Of a stretch of DNA of 64,000 nt, positions 1-14,021 are shown in pieces. Source of the DNA: Zopfochytrium polystomum (lineage: Eukaryota > Chytridiomycota > Chytridiomycetes > Chytridiales > Chytridiaceae). Made by a program: the position numbers and the translations under genes. The stretch lies in the NCBI GenBank assembly GCA_025765615.1, contig JAIVFJ010000024.1, forward strand, positions 310,001-374,000. The letters are read 5' to 3'. The notes below the pieces were generated by a model. It saw nothing but the letters and a program-made list of their open reading frames with translations. It did no database searches and had not been told where the DNA came from. The number at the start of each line of letters is the position of its first letter. The first letter of the stretch is position 1.

Positions 1-2787
1 TTACAGGCGACGGAGCCGACATTCAACGAAGCGTGGGAGAAGTTGTCTACAGCCATCTTAGAAATATATCGGAAGAACGCGTCCTCTCTTAGTTTCGAGG
101 AGCTGTACAGGTTTGACACGAAGCAACTGCGCCATCGAGCTGCTCACGTGCTCCAAACGACTATCACTCACTAGGAATGCTTATCTCATGGTCATTCACA
201 AGCACGGAGACAAGCTCTACAATGGTGTGGAAGGAGCGATACGAGATCATCTGAATGGTGTTACCCGGTCCATCATTGTCCCGGCCTTCCCTATACGCAA
301 ATCTGCGTCATCATCGTCTGCGTCGTCATCTTCGTCGTCGAACAAGCTTGGAGTCACGGCCGAAGTAGGAGCGCTTGTGGGCGGGCCGGACTACCTCAAA
401 ACCCTTCGCTCCGTATGGGAAGATCACTCTACTTGCATGATTATGATCCGGGACATTTTGTTTTATATGGTTGGTTGACCAAGCTTGCACAGCGTTTCTC
501 ACTCCGCAACAGGACAGAGTTTATGTGAAACCAGCAAATAAGCATCCAGTTTATGATCTGGGAATGGTGGTATTTCGGGATGCGGTCCTTAGCTCCAAGA
601 GTTACGGTGTCCTCACAGCAACGATCGAAACCATTCTAGATCAAATTCTGCTGGAGAGAGAAGGTGAAATGATCGACCGCTTATGCATGAAGAGCATGGT
701 CGACATGATGCTGAGCCTAAACATGAGTGAGTCATCGAGGTGCCTTAGAATTTAAACGAATCGTATCAATTCAGCTGCCGGTACTTCTGCCTCGTCGTTC
801 TCTTCGATTTCCGTCTATGACCAACACTTCGAGCCGATATTCATATCATCTTCTCGCGAATACTATTCACGGATCACCGAGACGTTGCTCACGACGTGCG
901 ACGCACGGGAGTATATGCTAAGAGTGGAACGATTGCTGGCCGATGAAAGCAATCGGGTTCGTGCATATTTGTCGAACCCAACAGAGCCCAAGATTCGGAC
1001 TATATTAGAAGAGCTGTTGATTGCGAACAACCTGCAGACAATAATCGAGGTAATTCCGTCAACCCACTAATAAGTGGCCTAACTACTTTCTAGATGCCCA
1101 ACTCTGGAATGGTCACCATGATGACGAATGAGAAAGTGGAGGACCTTCAGCGTATGTATCATCTTTTCTCTCGGGCCGCAGCGGGCCACCAAGAGATGCG
1201 TAGTTGCATTTCAAGCCACATCGCCTTTGTGGGACGGGGCATAAATGAGTCAGTTGGTGGCATTGCTCAGCCTTCAGCAACTGGAGGTGAATCTCAGCCA
1301 TCCGCGAACCCGGTTCAGTGGGTTGAGTCTTTGTTGTCCCTGAAGGACAAGTTTGACAGAATTCTGGAGGCAGCCTTTGACAAGGATAAGGCCATGATAA
1401 ATGCAGTGAATAGCGCCCTGATGGAGGTCTTGAATGCGAATCCGCGCGCACCAGAGTATTTGAGCTTGTTCATCGACGACAATCTGAAAAAAAGCGTGAA
1501 AGGGGTGAGGTTCGACCTGTTCCTGACTTGTTCTGATGAGCAAACTGCAGAAAACCGAAGCAGAGATAGACGCGATTCTGGACAAGACCGTTGTTCTTTT
1601 CCGCTTTATTTCAGAGAAGGATGTCTTTGAACGGTATTACAAGCAACACTTGGCGAAAAGACTCCTTCAGGGCCGCAGCGCAAGCGAAGACTCGGAAAAA
1701 AGTTTTATTGCAAAATTGAAGGTAGCGTTGCATATTCGGAGACGGAAAGTTTGACCAATCATCTTTTCAGTTGGAATGCGGGTCACAGTTCACGTCTAAG
1801 CTGGAGGGCATGTTCAACGATATGCGCCTATCTCAAGACACGATGGTTGCATTCCGGCAGCATTTGGAAAATTCAGGGCAAGGAAACTCATTGGTGGACA
1901 TCTCTGGTGAACCCGTGGCCCTTCCGGATCTGAGCGTCAACGTGCTCACTTCGTCATTCTGGCCAAATACGAACTCGATCCCGTGTCAATTTCCACCACT
2001 CATTACTCACACTTTGGAGCGTTTCCAACGGTTTTATCTCAACCGCCATTCAGGGCGACGCATGACGTGGCTCGCACATATGGGCACAGCCGATCTTCGT
2101 GCGAACCTACCGCGTGGACGGAAAGAAATCAACGTCTCATCGCTTATGATGGTTATACTGCTTACGGCATTTAATTACCCTGCCGGCGACTCTCGTGAGA
2201 CGCAGGCTTACACGCTGCGGCAGATATCGGAAGCTACTGGCGTACCAGTGGGGAACGAACTGCGCCGCGGGCTGCAAAGTCTAAGTCTAGGAAAACACAA
2301 GATACTAACGAAAACGACGAAGGGCAAGGACGTTTCCGACACTGATGGGTTCTTGCTCAATCTTGACTTTTCAAGCCCACTCAACAAGATCAAGATCCTC
2401 ACCATATCTGCTGGCAGCTCTGCTGGTGGAGGGCCATCTGCATCAACTGACAGAGGTGGCGGTGAAGACGATGGTGAGCGGAGGCAAACAATGGAGCGGG
2501 TGGAGGAAGCTCGAAGGTTGCAGGTCGAAGCCGTCGTTGTGCGCATTATGAAGTCGCGGAAAACGATGGACCACAACAATTTGGTTGCGGAGGTCATTTC
2601 TCAGCTGACCCGATTCTCCCCGAGCCCTGCGATGGTGAAGAAGAGAATCGAAAGCTTGATTGAACGGGAATACTTGGAGAGAGACGCGAACGAGCGGTGA
2701 GTCCACCCACTTCACCATGCTCTTTTCCTCTGCCTGCGAGTACTGACCTTGTTAATTTGCAGGAAAATGTACCGCTACTTGGCTTAG
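1..2787 (+). CDS. CUL3: Cullin-3, 5' end missing
   Basis: Scaffold of the CUL3-RING ubiquitin ligase, which bridges BTB-domain substrate adaptors and the RBX1 RING protein. Joining exons 1-110, 175-469, 513-726, 775-1049, 1094-1504, 1551-1721, 1771-2696 and 2763-2787 gives a continuous reading frame that aligns along the cullin family. It includes the start-proximal FNEAWEKL region, [11 protein letters not shown], the cullin-homology segment [14 protein letters not shown] and the C-terminal winged helix with the neddylation lysine in VRIMKSRK. The end (KMYRYLA) matches the usual CUL3 terminus. All seven introns are 43-66 bp and GT-AG. A serine-rich insertion of about 15 residues sits in the second exon between N-terminal cullin repeats. 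The first codons lie upstream of the window. CUL3 is preferred over other cullins because of the close match to the metazoan CUL3 N-terminal and linker sequence. Confidence 0.93.
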
Positions 2788-4506
2788 AGTCTCGATTTTG
2801 CATGTTCCAACAGATCCTAGTGGATCAAGCTTTTTTTGGGAAAGGCAATACATAACCTCTTATGAAAACCATTTGATGTTGTGCGGCGCGGTCTGTTGCG
2901 AATGCGAGACTCGCACGTCTCGTCAGTGTGGTGGAGCTTACTTTCCCACTCTTGGTTCCTAATTCTTCTTGTTCAGAATCATATAGAATTATTCCTTCGT
3001 TTGTTTTGTAATGGAACAACCCAAATCATATTTCCACGCAAGTAGCAATAGATGTGAGTTCAAGCTTTCCAACTCTTCTCATTTAGATTTTGGATAAACA
3101 ATGAAATTGACCAACTGCATATGACATACTTGGTCTCTTGTTTTACTAGCAAAGTGAACCCAACTGGGAACATTCTTCTTTTTGATAGTAATGGACTATC
3201 TTCACCATGCTTCCAGTTGTAATCATTAGTTGTGTTATCTGTTAAGATTTGAGCCCAGGAGGCCAGCTTCCTATGTCGACAGCAACCTTGTCGCCACAGC
3301 TGACACAACTTATACTTAGTGAGGTACGCTGGAAGAACCAAAAGAGCTAGGTGAAGATAGCAGTAATTCTAGCTTTGATTTCCTTGGCTTTGCTGGCAAG
3401 GACAATGTGTAGGCAAGGACAATGTGTAGGAATAACCCCCGGTGCACCACATCGCAGGAGGCACCACCGTCCCTCCCGTGCTGTCCACCGAGGCTGGTTT
3501 CTCAGTTCATAGTAACTTGAGTCGGGTTTTCATACTGAAAACCCTATTCCCTGCACTTGGTCGTGCACTCGGTTCAAGACTTGGTTCAACCTTGGTTGTC
3601 TACCCCTTTTCTTCACTTTCTACCACGAGCGAAGCGAGCGGCCAGGACTCTTCCATCTTCTTGCGACATTGCCTTCACTCACGGCTTCGCCTTCTACACT
3701 GTAATCTCAACATCACGTACTTCAATGGAATGTCCCAAATTCCACTGTTTTCAAGATTTTTTCTGCATACAATCTTTGGGTTATCAGAATTCGTGATTGC
3801 TTCGAATCATTTCTAAATTAGAAGCCGATTTGCGAGACCTTGGTCAATGGTTTTGGCAATAGATTCTTTGGCTGTTATTACCATACTCTTACTGACAGTT
3901 GTGAACCATATTTCTTCATAACCTTCGCAGTTCATTACGCAAACCTCACCTTCGTTCCGACGTTAAAGAAAGTACCCGTATTATCTGCCTCGATGATGCT
4001 TCATGTTTGTGGCCTTGGCCCTTGGCCTTCCTGGGCTTGACGTTGGGTGGGCTCTGGCCGCTGCCGCTTATATCGTAAAAATGAAAAGATGGTGGTCATT
4101 GTGTTTGGTTCAGGATTTGACTGTGTGATATTTTTTTTCTTCACTTCAGGAAATTCTCCCACACACAAACCTCATTACCATTACTTCACCATTTTTCACT
4201 GGGCCTCCGGGCGCCCCATGATGTCCAAAGCAGTAAGTCCATACCCTGAATGCCCTGGTGACATAACACTTGAATGCTAACGGCTGGTTAAACCAGCAAC
4301 CACCAACACTCCCACTCAATTCAGGGAGTAGCAATTGTAAACCACAAAACCACCCCGAAGCATCTTCCCACAAAGTACCCACCTTGCAGAGGGGAGCAGC
4401 CTTCATGCTTCAGAAAAGAAATTTCAAAACCAAACAAAAACTCCTCAATGAATCGTACTGATTCCATAACCGAATGGACTTCTTTTTTGTAAGTCCTCGA
4501 GCTGCA

Positions 4507-4770
4507 CTATCCCAGCAACGAACATAGCTGGTCATGCTGCTTCTGCAGTAGCACCTTGGTTAGAGTGTCTGTAAACATGTTTTCTGTCTTGCAGAACTGT
4601 AATTGGATTTTCTGCTCATTGAGCTCTTGCCTCAAATAAGCCAGTGGTACACCCGTGTGTTTTATATGACCATGGTGAACTGGATTCATGATGATTACAA
4701 TGGTCAACATGTTATCCTCTCTGATTTTCGTCTGATTCAAGGCCCATTCTAACTCAAGTGGGAAACGTCG
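4507..4770 (-). mobile_element. Ty1/copia retrotransposon remnant (end of RNase H)
   Basis: The minus strand encodes a stretch typical of the end of copia polyproteins: a NPVHHGHIKHTGV segment (compare the NPVxHxRxKHIDI motif), then a CKTENMFTDTLTK segment (compare CPTxxMxADxxTK) and a final QLCSLLG. Only about 80 residues survive. The upstream polyprotein and adjoining LTRs are not in register, so this is a dead fragment. The identification rests on motif order seen in the sequence and known copia RNase H ends. Confidence 0.7.
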
Positions 4771-5195
4771 CTCCAGCTTGCTTCTTCAACTGCTTCTGTG
4801 AGGGCATTGGTTTCTAAAAGAAGAAAGAAGAAAGGAGAAAAATGTTTGAAGAAAATTGAAAGGAAGGAAGAATGAAAAAGTAATGGCAACGAAGCACTGC
4901 AAGGGAGAAACGAGAAGCATTTACAAGATTATGTGCACAAAAATACAAGAGGGACCTCCAACTTTCCAAGGAGCCAGCCAGCTCTTTCTCTATAACTAGG
5001 TCAGTGATTCTTGGAGTCATAGTGAGCGGCAACCTTTGTTACAAGACTAAAAATAAGTGGAGAAAATAATGCCCAACATGTGAGATACTTGAGAATCTCA
5101 TACCAGGAAATAAATTTCCAAAATGTCGATACCACTCTGTTGCAGACAACCTTTGACTACGCTCTCCCTTGTACCTTGCCAAGTATTCATGCTTG

Positions 5196-5606
5196 TGTTA
5201 GGTGGAACTGACTGGTTAGCAGCAAGAGGCACAAGACAGACCTGAACCTATTGTGACTGTCAGTTATCATTCTCACCATGCCCATGGGAAAGTGAGCCAC
5301 TGCCAATGCAGACCTGGGCGCTGGCTTGTGCTGATGACAAATACTCTGAGTATTAAGTGGAACAGAAACCCAGTGTCAACAGTTTTCCTCCTCCTCTGCT
5401 CAAGCAGATAATGTAGGAGAGGTTTTACCCTGTGCTGGTCTTGCTTGCCTAGCAACTATTAGAGTGTGCATATCATCATTATGTATCAATGATTCATAAC
5501 AGAGTTTTTCTCTTTCTCTCCAGGTTGGGGAGAAGGACCACCCACAAACACACATCTCCACTTCATTCACTCCTTCCACTCACTCACTCAGAGTAGACTG
5601 TTTACA
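5196..5606 (+). mobile_element. Solo LTR, family A (411 bp), target duplication GCTTG
   Basis: The element begins TGTTAGG and ends GTTTACA. It is flanked on both sides by the pentamer GCTTG (5191-5195 and 5607-5611), the 5-bp target-site duplication expected of integrase-mediated insertion. Two related copies lie near 39-40.4 kb. No internal retroelement sequence adjoins it, so it is a solo LTR left by recombination. Confidence 0.85.
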
Positions 5607-6330
5607 GCTTGTGCACCCACCCTGATGGAAGGACTTTCATGCCAGGAAGCCTTGGGACATGTCTGATTACTCCCTTCTCAAGCAGAGAGTTCTACTCCTT
5701 ATTGGTTGCAGCTTTCCAATTTGGCCATGCTCCGGCATTGCCCATGCCTGATGCACACTTTTTGGCACAGGTGGTAGGTCTATGGCCTAAATATTTAATA
5801 TGTTGTGTCTGTACTCTTCTTCAGCAGGACCAAGACTTTGTTCGAAGCTCTCTTGTTCACTGACGCTCTTGATGCACAAGCTTGCTCAGTCTTGATTACC
5901 TCAAGTCTCATTTCTATTGGGTCTTCACTCTTGGGGTGCTCAGTGTTATGGCCTTAAGTCACAGCATTTTCTGACACTTCATCTGCACCAGCATCTAGCA
6001 CAATAAAGTGATGATTCGCCTTCATTCCGACGACTTACTTCCTCCCGCCACTATTCGCCACCAGCCCGTCCAATGGCGATTCAATTGTTGCCGAGAGTTG
6101 CAGTGGCCACGACGTCGTGCTTGAACCTATTGGTCGTCGACGACCTCAGCTGCCTTCTGCAGCTACTGCTGTCGCTTTCAGCGGCTGCTGCCCCACCACG
6201 CATTGAAGCTCTTATAAAATAGTGCTTGTTTCTACTTTTCCTCTGCTCCTCTCCGAACGCAGCGCATTCACAGCCATTTCTATCGAAATCGTGGTACGGT
6301 GAGCGCGGAGTTTTTCGATTAGAACTTGTC

Positions 6331-9528
<3,198 letters not shown>

Positions 9529-9755
9529 AGGAAGAATTGAATCTATTCGCTCACACTGGCCAATTCTGAGTGGAGGTCAACCAGGTGGAAGCGGAGAAAC
9601 GTCCCTCGGGAAAAAAGCAGAGATTTAATATAAGAGAAGAGAAACGGTGAAGAAAGGAAAATTGGTTAAAACGAAAAAGAGAAGCTGAGCAGAAGCGTCG
9701 GGTGTCCAAAACGTAGCGCAAGACAAACTACTAAATGCGATAAACCGAAAAAGAA

Positions 9756-11200
9756 TCATTGGCGGTGGTGACCAGAGTTCTGACGAATAGGTTGAGGAGG
9801 GCCATACGAGGCGGGTGCCAACACAGAGCCCGGCGGCGGTGCTGGAACGCCAGGAGGGGGGGCAGGGACGAAGGCGGGGGGCCGAGCGGGGCCAGCCGCC
9901 ATGACTGAGCGTGCAACTCGGAGTCGTTCCGCCAAGACGATGGGGACACCTCCATCTAAGCATGCAAGCGGGAAAATAGCAGGTCCACCGTTCCTGCGGC
10001 TGACACCTTCAGCCCATCCATCACGGAACACACGCAGAAGAACAACCATGTCCCCCCTGGAAATATTAAGCTCGTCCGGGCGGCTTTTCTGGTACGGCCG
10101 CCTCACCGGAAATTCATCTGCGCCTGGCGGGGTGTTCGCTTCGAGGAAGGGCTCCCGCGCCTTGACGTCCAGTTCCGCCGCCTCTTTCGAAAGGCCTTCA
10201 CGACTTTCTGGGAGAGAGTACGAGCGAGGGGGAGGACCGTTGCGAGACAAGGTAATCATCGACATTTCAGTGTCCGACGGTTCTGCGTAATCACGCTGAA
10301 CAAGTTTCTTGTTTGCACGAGTAGCTTCGCCGCTTTGCTCCAACCGCGCGACCCGACCGCGTTGGCTGCAGAAGCAGCACATAAGCGAGAAAATGCTGAG
10401 CATCAGGGCAAAGGCGCCCAGGCAAATGTAGAGGGGAATTCCCGGGGTGAGGGGAATCAGATCGTAGGGCTGCCCACCGCCAGTTGTTGAATTCGCTGGA
10501 ACGATGGATTAAACACTTTTCCCTCAAAACAACGTTGGTGCTCACCACAAGCAGCGAGAGGGGTGACTTTTGTCTGGCAAGTTCCAGGGTTTCCACACAA
10601 CCCGGTACCATCAAACCTGCAATCCGTGACAGTCGATGGGAACGAAACAACGCTTCCAGTGACTCCGCTGTCGCCAGATGCAATGCTTGAATGAAAGGGA
10701 AACGTGAATGCTGCGGTCTCTGCGGGTGGCAGACAACAAGGGAACTTACAAAGTTTTGAGACTCGGAAGTGCAGAGATCGATTTGAAGTCTCCAACGATT
10801 TTTGGGTTATAGCTGATATCTCTGTAATGCTTAATTAGATGTCTTGTTGGGAGTTGAACAGCAACGTACAGCGTCTGCAGGGCTGTAAGCTTAAGGATGC
10901 TGATGGGTGTCTGCCCACTGATCCCAGTGGAAGAGAGGTTCCTGTATGAGCACGGATTAATACTTGAACAACGAAAGTAAGCGCTGCACTGCTCACAAGG
11001 AGATGATGTTGTTTCCCTGACAGGTGATAATCGAGCTGAAGCTCGCAAGGTTACAGCAGTTGGTGCTGAAGTCTGAAGGGAGAGTCTGCGGGTAGTTCCT
11101 AATAATGAGCGGACCTTTTAGAAAAGCAGACAGCCAGACATCGGCATTGCACAAACCATGCGACGAGAACACCCAGGTTGGCGGCATCGCAGTCGGTCAT
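9756..11200 (-). CDS. LRR - transmembrane - SH3 receptor-like protein
   Basis: Spliced on the minus strand, the product has an N-terminal leucine-rich-repeat cap (NYPQTLPSDFSTNCC), about three LRRs (IISLNLSSTGISG, LTALQTLDISYN, ISALPSLKTF) and a Cys-containing juxtamembrane segment. One membrane helix follows (IPLYICLGAFALMLSIF), then a cytoplasmic region carrying an SH3 domain (SRGDMVVLLRVFRDGW...GGPAIFPLACLD) and a Pro-rich tail. This layout suggests a surface sensor coupled to proline-motif signalling; no ligand can be inferred. The final coding exon is about 10493 down to 9756; exons further upstream are small and mostly phase 2. The ATG at 11200 is the first in frame, but it gives no signal peptide, so a short upstream exon may be missing. 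Confidence 0.72.
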
Positions 11201-11395
11201 TTTGGTTATTGTGTAATGCGAGATCCAGGCAGGGCGTTAGGCGGAGTGCAGTCTACTTCGATGGATGGTGGGAGCCCGCCTTTGGCCAGAACGAGTGGGC
11301 AAGACGAGTGGGCAGGACAGGGTGGGGAAGAATGGTTGCTCTGCTTTTCTTTCTATTTCTGCCAGCTTGATGAGGCGGCTGCCTTTCTCAAATTT

Positions 11396-11476
11396 CACTA
11401 TCTATCTGTCTGTCTGCCTGTCTGTCTATTTGCCTTCTGTTTGTCTGTCTATCTGTCTGTCTGCCTGTTTGCCTAG
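11396..11476. repeat. CTGT/CTAT tetranucleotide microsatellite
   Basis: About 80 bp of imperfect TCTG, TCTA and CCTG units between the divergent LRR and TMEM223 genes. Simple-sequence repeat without coding value. Confidence 0.85.
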
Positions 11477-11603
11477 GCATTGAAAAGTTCGGCGGTCTGT
11501 CTGCACATCAACCTGATTTTTTCCACCTCGACTCCTATTGTGGCTGGCTGGCTTGACCATCTCTATCTTCTTTTCAAAGAAAACGTGTGGCTGCTTTGCT
11601 CCC

Positions 11604-11694
11604 TTTTTTTTTTTTTTTTCTTTTTTTTTTTTCTTCTTTTCCCCAATTTGTTTTGGTGGAGATGGGAGAGATCGAAGAAGAGAATTGCGAGGAA

Positions 11695-11733
<39 letters not shown>
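11604..11733. repeat. Poly-T tracts facing a 38-base poly-A tract
   Basis: Two T runs (about 16 and 12) are followed 60-70 bp later by an uninterrupted run of 38 A, ending 19 bp before the TMEM223 start codon. The T and A runs are complementary and could pair as a foldback. The A tract could also act as a nucleosome-excluding promoter element. Confidence 0.85.
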
Positions 11734-11735
<2 letters not shown>

Positions 11736-11752
11736 TTCCCGACCTGGACACG

Positions 11753-12458
11753 ATGTGGCCAAACCTGCTCGGAGTCGGTGTGGGAAGCTTGCGAGCGCGA
11801 TGGAGTTGCGTGCGCGTGTTTTCCAGCAGAGCGAAAGCGCCCACTTTGCTATTTGACTCGGCAAAACCCTTGGCGCCAAAATTGGCATTGGGGGTCGGGG
11901 GTAGGAACCCTCACTATTGCTTCCTCTGTCAGCTGTCGGCCAGTTGGAAATAAAAAAAAATAAGTAACGCGCACATTTGTAGGTGCCCAGCTGTTGTTTT
12001 GGGCGAACCTCTCAGACCTCTCCTACCGGCACTTCATGACAGAGACAGTGGATGCCACTGGGTACGAAGACCATTGTGGCGTGTCCTCGAAAAAGTAATA
12101 CAACACCCATCACAGGAAATCCGAGTACCGCCTCGCCCCACTCCCCTTGCGTGTCGCAGTGTCGCTGATCTGCCTCGCGACTGGTTCCGCGGTATTTGCC
12201 GCAGCTCATGTGTATGCGTCGCGTTGTGTTCGACAGCTGTTCCTCCTTCCCGGATCTCAGACGCTTGTTGAAATCACAACACATGGACTTTGGGGAAGGA
12301 AGTCGTGGACTGTGCCCGCTCACAAGCTTTTGCTGTCGGCGCCTGAGCGAGGCCAGCACGCCATCGTTCTCAAAAGCCCCGAGAGGTTCTTTTTGCTTCT
12401 GCGGTCGGGCACACTCACCGATTCCGCCAAATTCAACGCCATTTTCAAAAGAGAATAG
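11753..12458 (+). CDS. TMEM223: TMEM223-like mitochondrial membrane protein
   Basis: Exons 11753-11900, 11983-12061 and 12116-12458 join in frame to 189 codons. The N-terminus is Arg-rich with no acidic residue (SLRARWSCVRVFSSRAK), like a mitochondrial presequence. LLFD follows, then a first hydrophobic segment with AQLLFWANLSDL, a second one (VAVSLICLATGSAVFAAA) and the conserved C-terminal domain. There, ITTHGLWGRKSWTVP, FFLLLRSG and SAKFNAIF line up with LTTHAPFGLGAHFTVP, FYFLLDKTG and NTKLFDNTV of animal TMEM223, an inner-membrane protein linked to cytochrome oxidase biogenesis. Introns of 82 and 54 bp have good splice sites. The gene is divergent from the LRR gene and convergent with the eL6 gene. 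It is easily missed because each exon is short. Confidence 0.8.
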
Positions 12459-12648
12459 AAACAATAGACTCACAACACCCGCGTGTTCTGCATTCCTGCA
12501 GAAGAGAACAGACAAAAGCCAAGTAGAGTAAACCGGCGTGTATTTGGAGCTACTGCTCCATACCTCTCATTCACCACTTTCGAGAGAAACAACCTCAACC
12601 TCATCCTCATAACAAGCAAACACTATGCCCCACCCTCATCCTTCACAT

Positions 12649-13424
12649 TTAGAACTTGAGCTTGTGGGGGGCCTGGCCCTTGGTCAAGTAGAAGGACGCG
12701 TTAAGGTAGGCCTTGAGAGTGCTGTCCTTCTTCAGGGACGCAACGATGGACGCATCCACCGACTTCTGAAGGGCGACCTTGGCCGCGTCGACGGGCCGTA
12801 CCTGAAGAAGGAAACTCAGGCAAAAAAATTTTGATGAAAATAAAGATCAGCACGAACCTCCACTTTCTTGCCGAACAAGGCTTCTTCGGTGTCCGCCTTC
12901 TTCGCAGCCTTCTCCTTCTTGAAGGTGGCGTCCGTAATGGTCTCCGGAATAGTGACGCCCGAAATGTCCACTTTCGTGGAAGTGGCAATAACGTAGGCCT
13001 GGTTGACACGACGAAGAGGCACACCGTTGATCTTGAACGGGCCAGTAATCAAAAGAAGGCCGGAGGGAAGAGCTTTCAAGAAGACAACACGTTTTCCGGC
13101 GAATCGGCCCGCCAAGATGATAAGGACGGTTCCAGGGGTGATCGAAGGGCGGATCTTCGTGGGGACGGGCTTCTTCGCCTTGCGCGAGATCTTGGGCTTC
13201 CTGACGTCTTCGGCAGGGTAGTACTTCGGCGCTCGGACAAGTGGAACGACACGGGCGTTGCCGTTCTTCGCGCCGCCAACGGGGACAACCTTCGTGGTAG
13301 GCTTCGGGGCCTTGGGAGGCGTCTTAGCCTTCTTGATGTTGAACCGGCCCTTCAGCCGATACGCCGCAGAGCGCGAGTACTTCGACACGCCAGGGATCAG
13401 GGAGGGGTTCTTAGTCGACGGCAT
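12649..13424 (-). CDS. RPL6: 60S ribosomal protein eL6
   Basis: Component of the large ribosomal subunit. The first exon (13424-12858) encodes a basic N-terminal tail ([20 protein letters not shown]), then the KOW/SH3-like core with [43 protein letters not shown] and [16 protein letters not shown], all typical of eL6. After a 56-bp intron (12802-12857) the second exon encodes the C-terminal helix and ends with QAPHKLKF. The product is about 240 residues, a normal fungal eL6 length. The gene shares a roughly 600-bp divergent promoter region with the eIF3e gene, a natural pairing for co-expressed translation genes. Confidence 0.95.
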
Positions 13425-14021
13425 GATCGGATTCTGTGAAAGGAAGGAATGATTAACGACCGCTTTTCCTTAGCAGTTGGGGTGGCCGTCAGGGGTAGAT
13501 CTCAATCGCCGCTCCAACAGAATGCCACCCTTCCACGCCAAAAGACATCAGCCAACAGCACGGACATCCGCGCCAACGGATCGCTCTTGCTCTGCAAAGA
13601 TGCAAGGGGTAGTCCTGAGGATATCAAGGATCCAGCCCACCGATGGTTTCAGTCATGAGCGTTCGGGCGTGAAACTTCAGTCCAGGGGAGGAGGATCGTC
13701 CTCACAACAGCGAGGATTCCATTCGAAGCGTACAAATGCGCAAGATGGGAGGGTGGGTTTGGGTAGGATGGATGCGCGTGGGACGGGATGGGATGGGATG
13801 GGATGGGGGGGTAGAAAGGAGTAGAAAGGGAGTTGAAAAGGAATGCACGGTGCCTTTCCCAGCAGACTCTCACAGTTCGTCAAGGCTGAGACGTCTTTCT
13901 TTTCTTTGCGATGTGACAGCTTTTTTGCTTTGGTGAATTCGCCTGCACTTGTCACGGTTCAACAGGTTTGGCTCACGCAGCCGAAAGAAAATCAAAGACG
14001 GAAAGAAAACCTGTCCAGGCA
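13425..14021. promoter_or_regulatory. Shared divergent promoter of eL6 and eIF3e genes
   Basis: A 597-bp gap between two divergent translation genes. It contains a short GGGAT pentamer microsatellite at about 13786-13808. No coding sequence is supported. A 5'-UTR intron for either gene is possible but not shown. Confidence 0.5.

Larger units (their letters stand above)
2788..6330. other. Gene-poor, transposon-derived interval
   Basis: No intact gene is seen here. The interval holds a 17-bp tandem duplication near 3402-3440, a perfect 9-bp inverted repeat with a 3-base spacer at 3524-3544, a minus-strand copia RNase H remnant and a solo LTR, both listed separately. Open frames are short and lack recognisable domains. 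The last 150 bp or so before 6331 should hold the AFG2 promoter. Confidence 0.6.

Noticed and set aside
11396..11476. Possible CRISPR-like or regular repeat array
   Set aside because: The units are contiguous 4-bp repeats without spacers. CRISPR arrays are not expected in a fungal nuclear genome.
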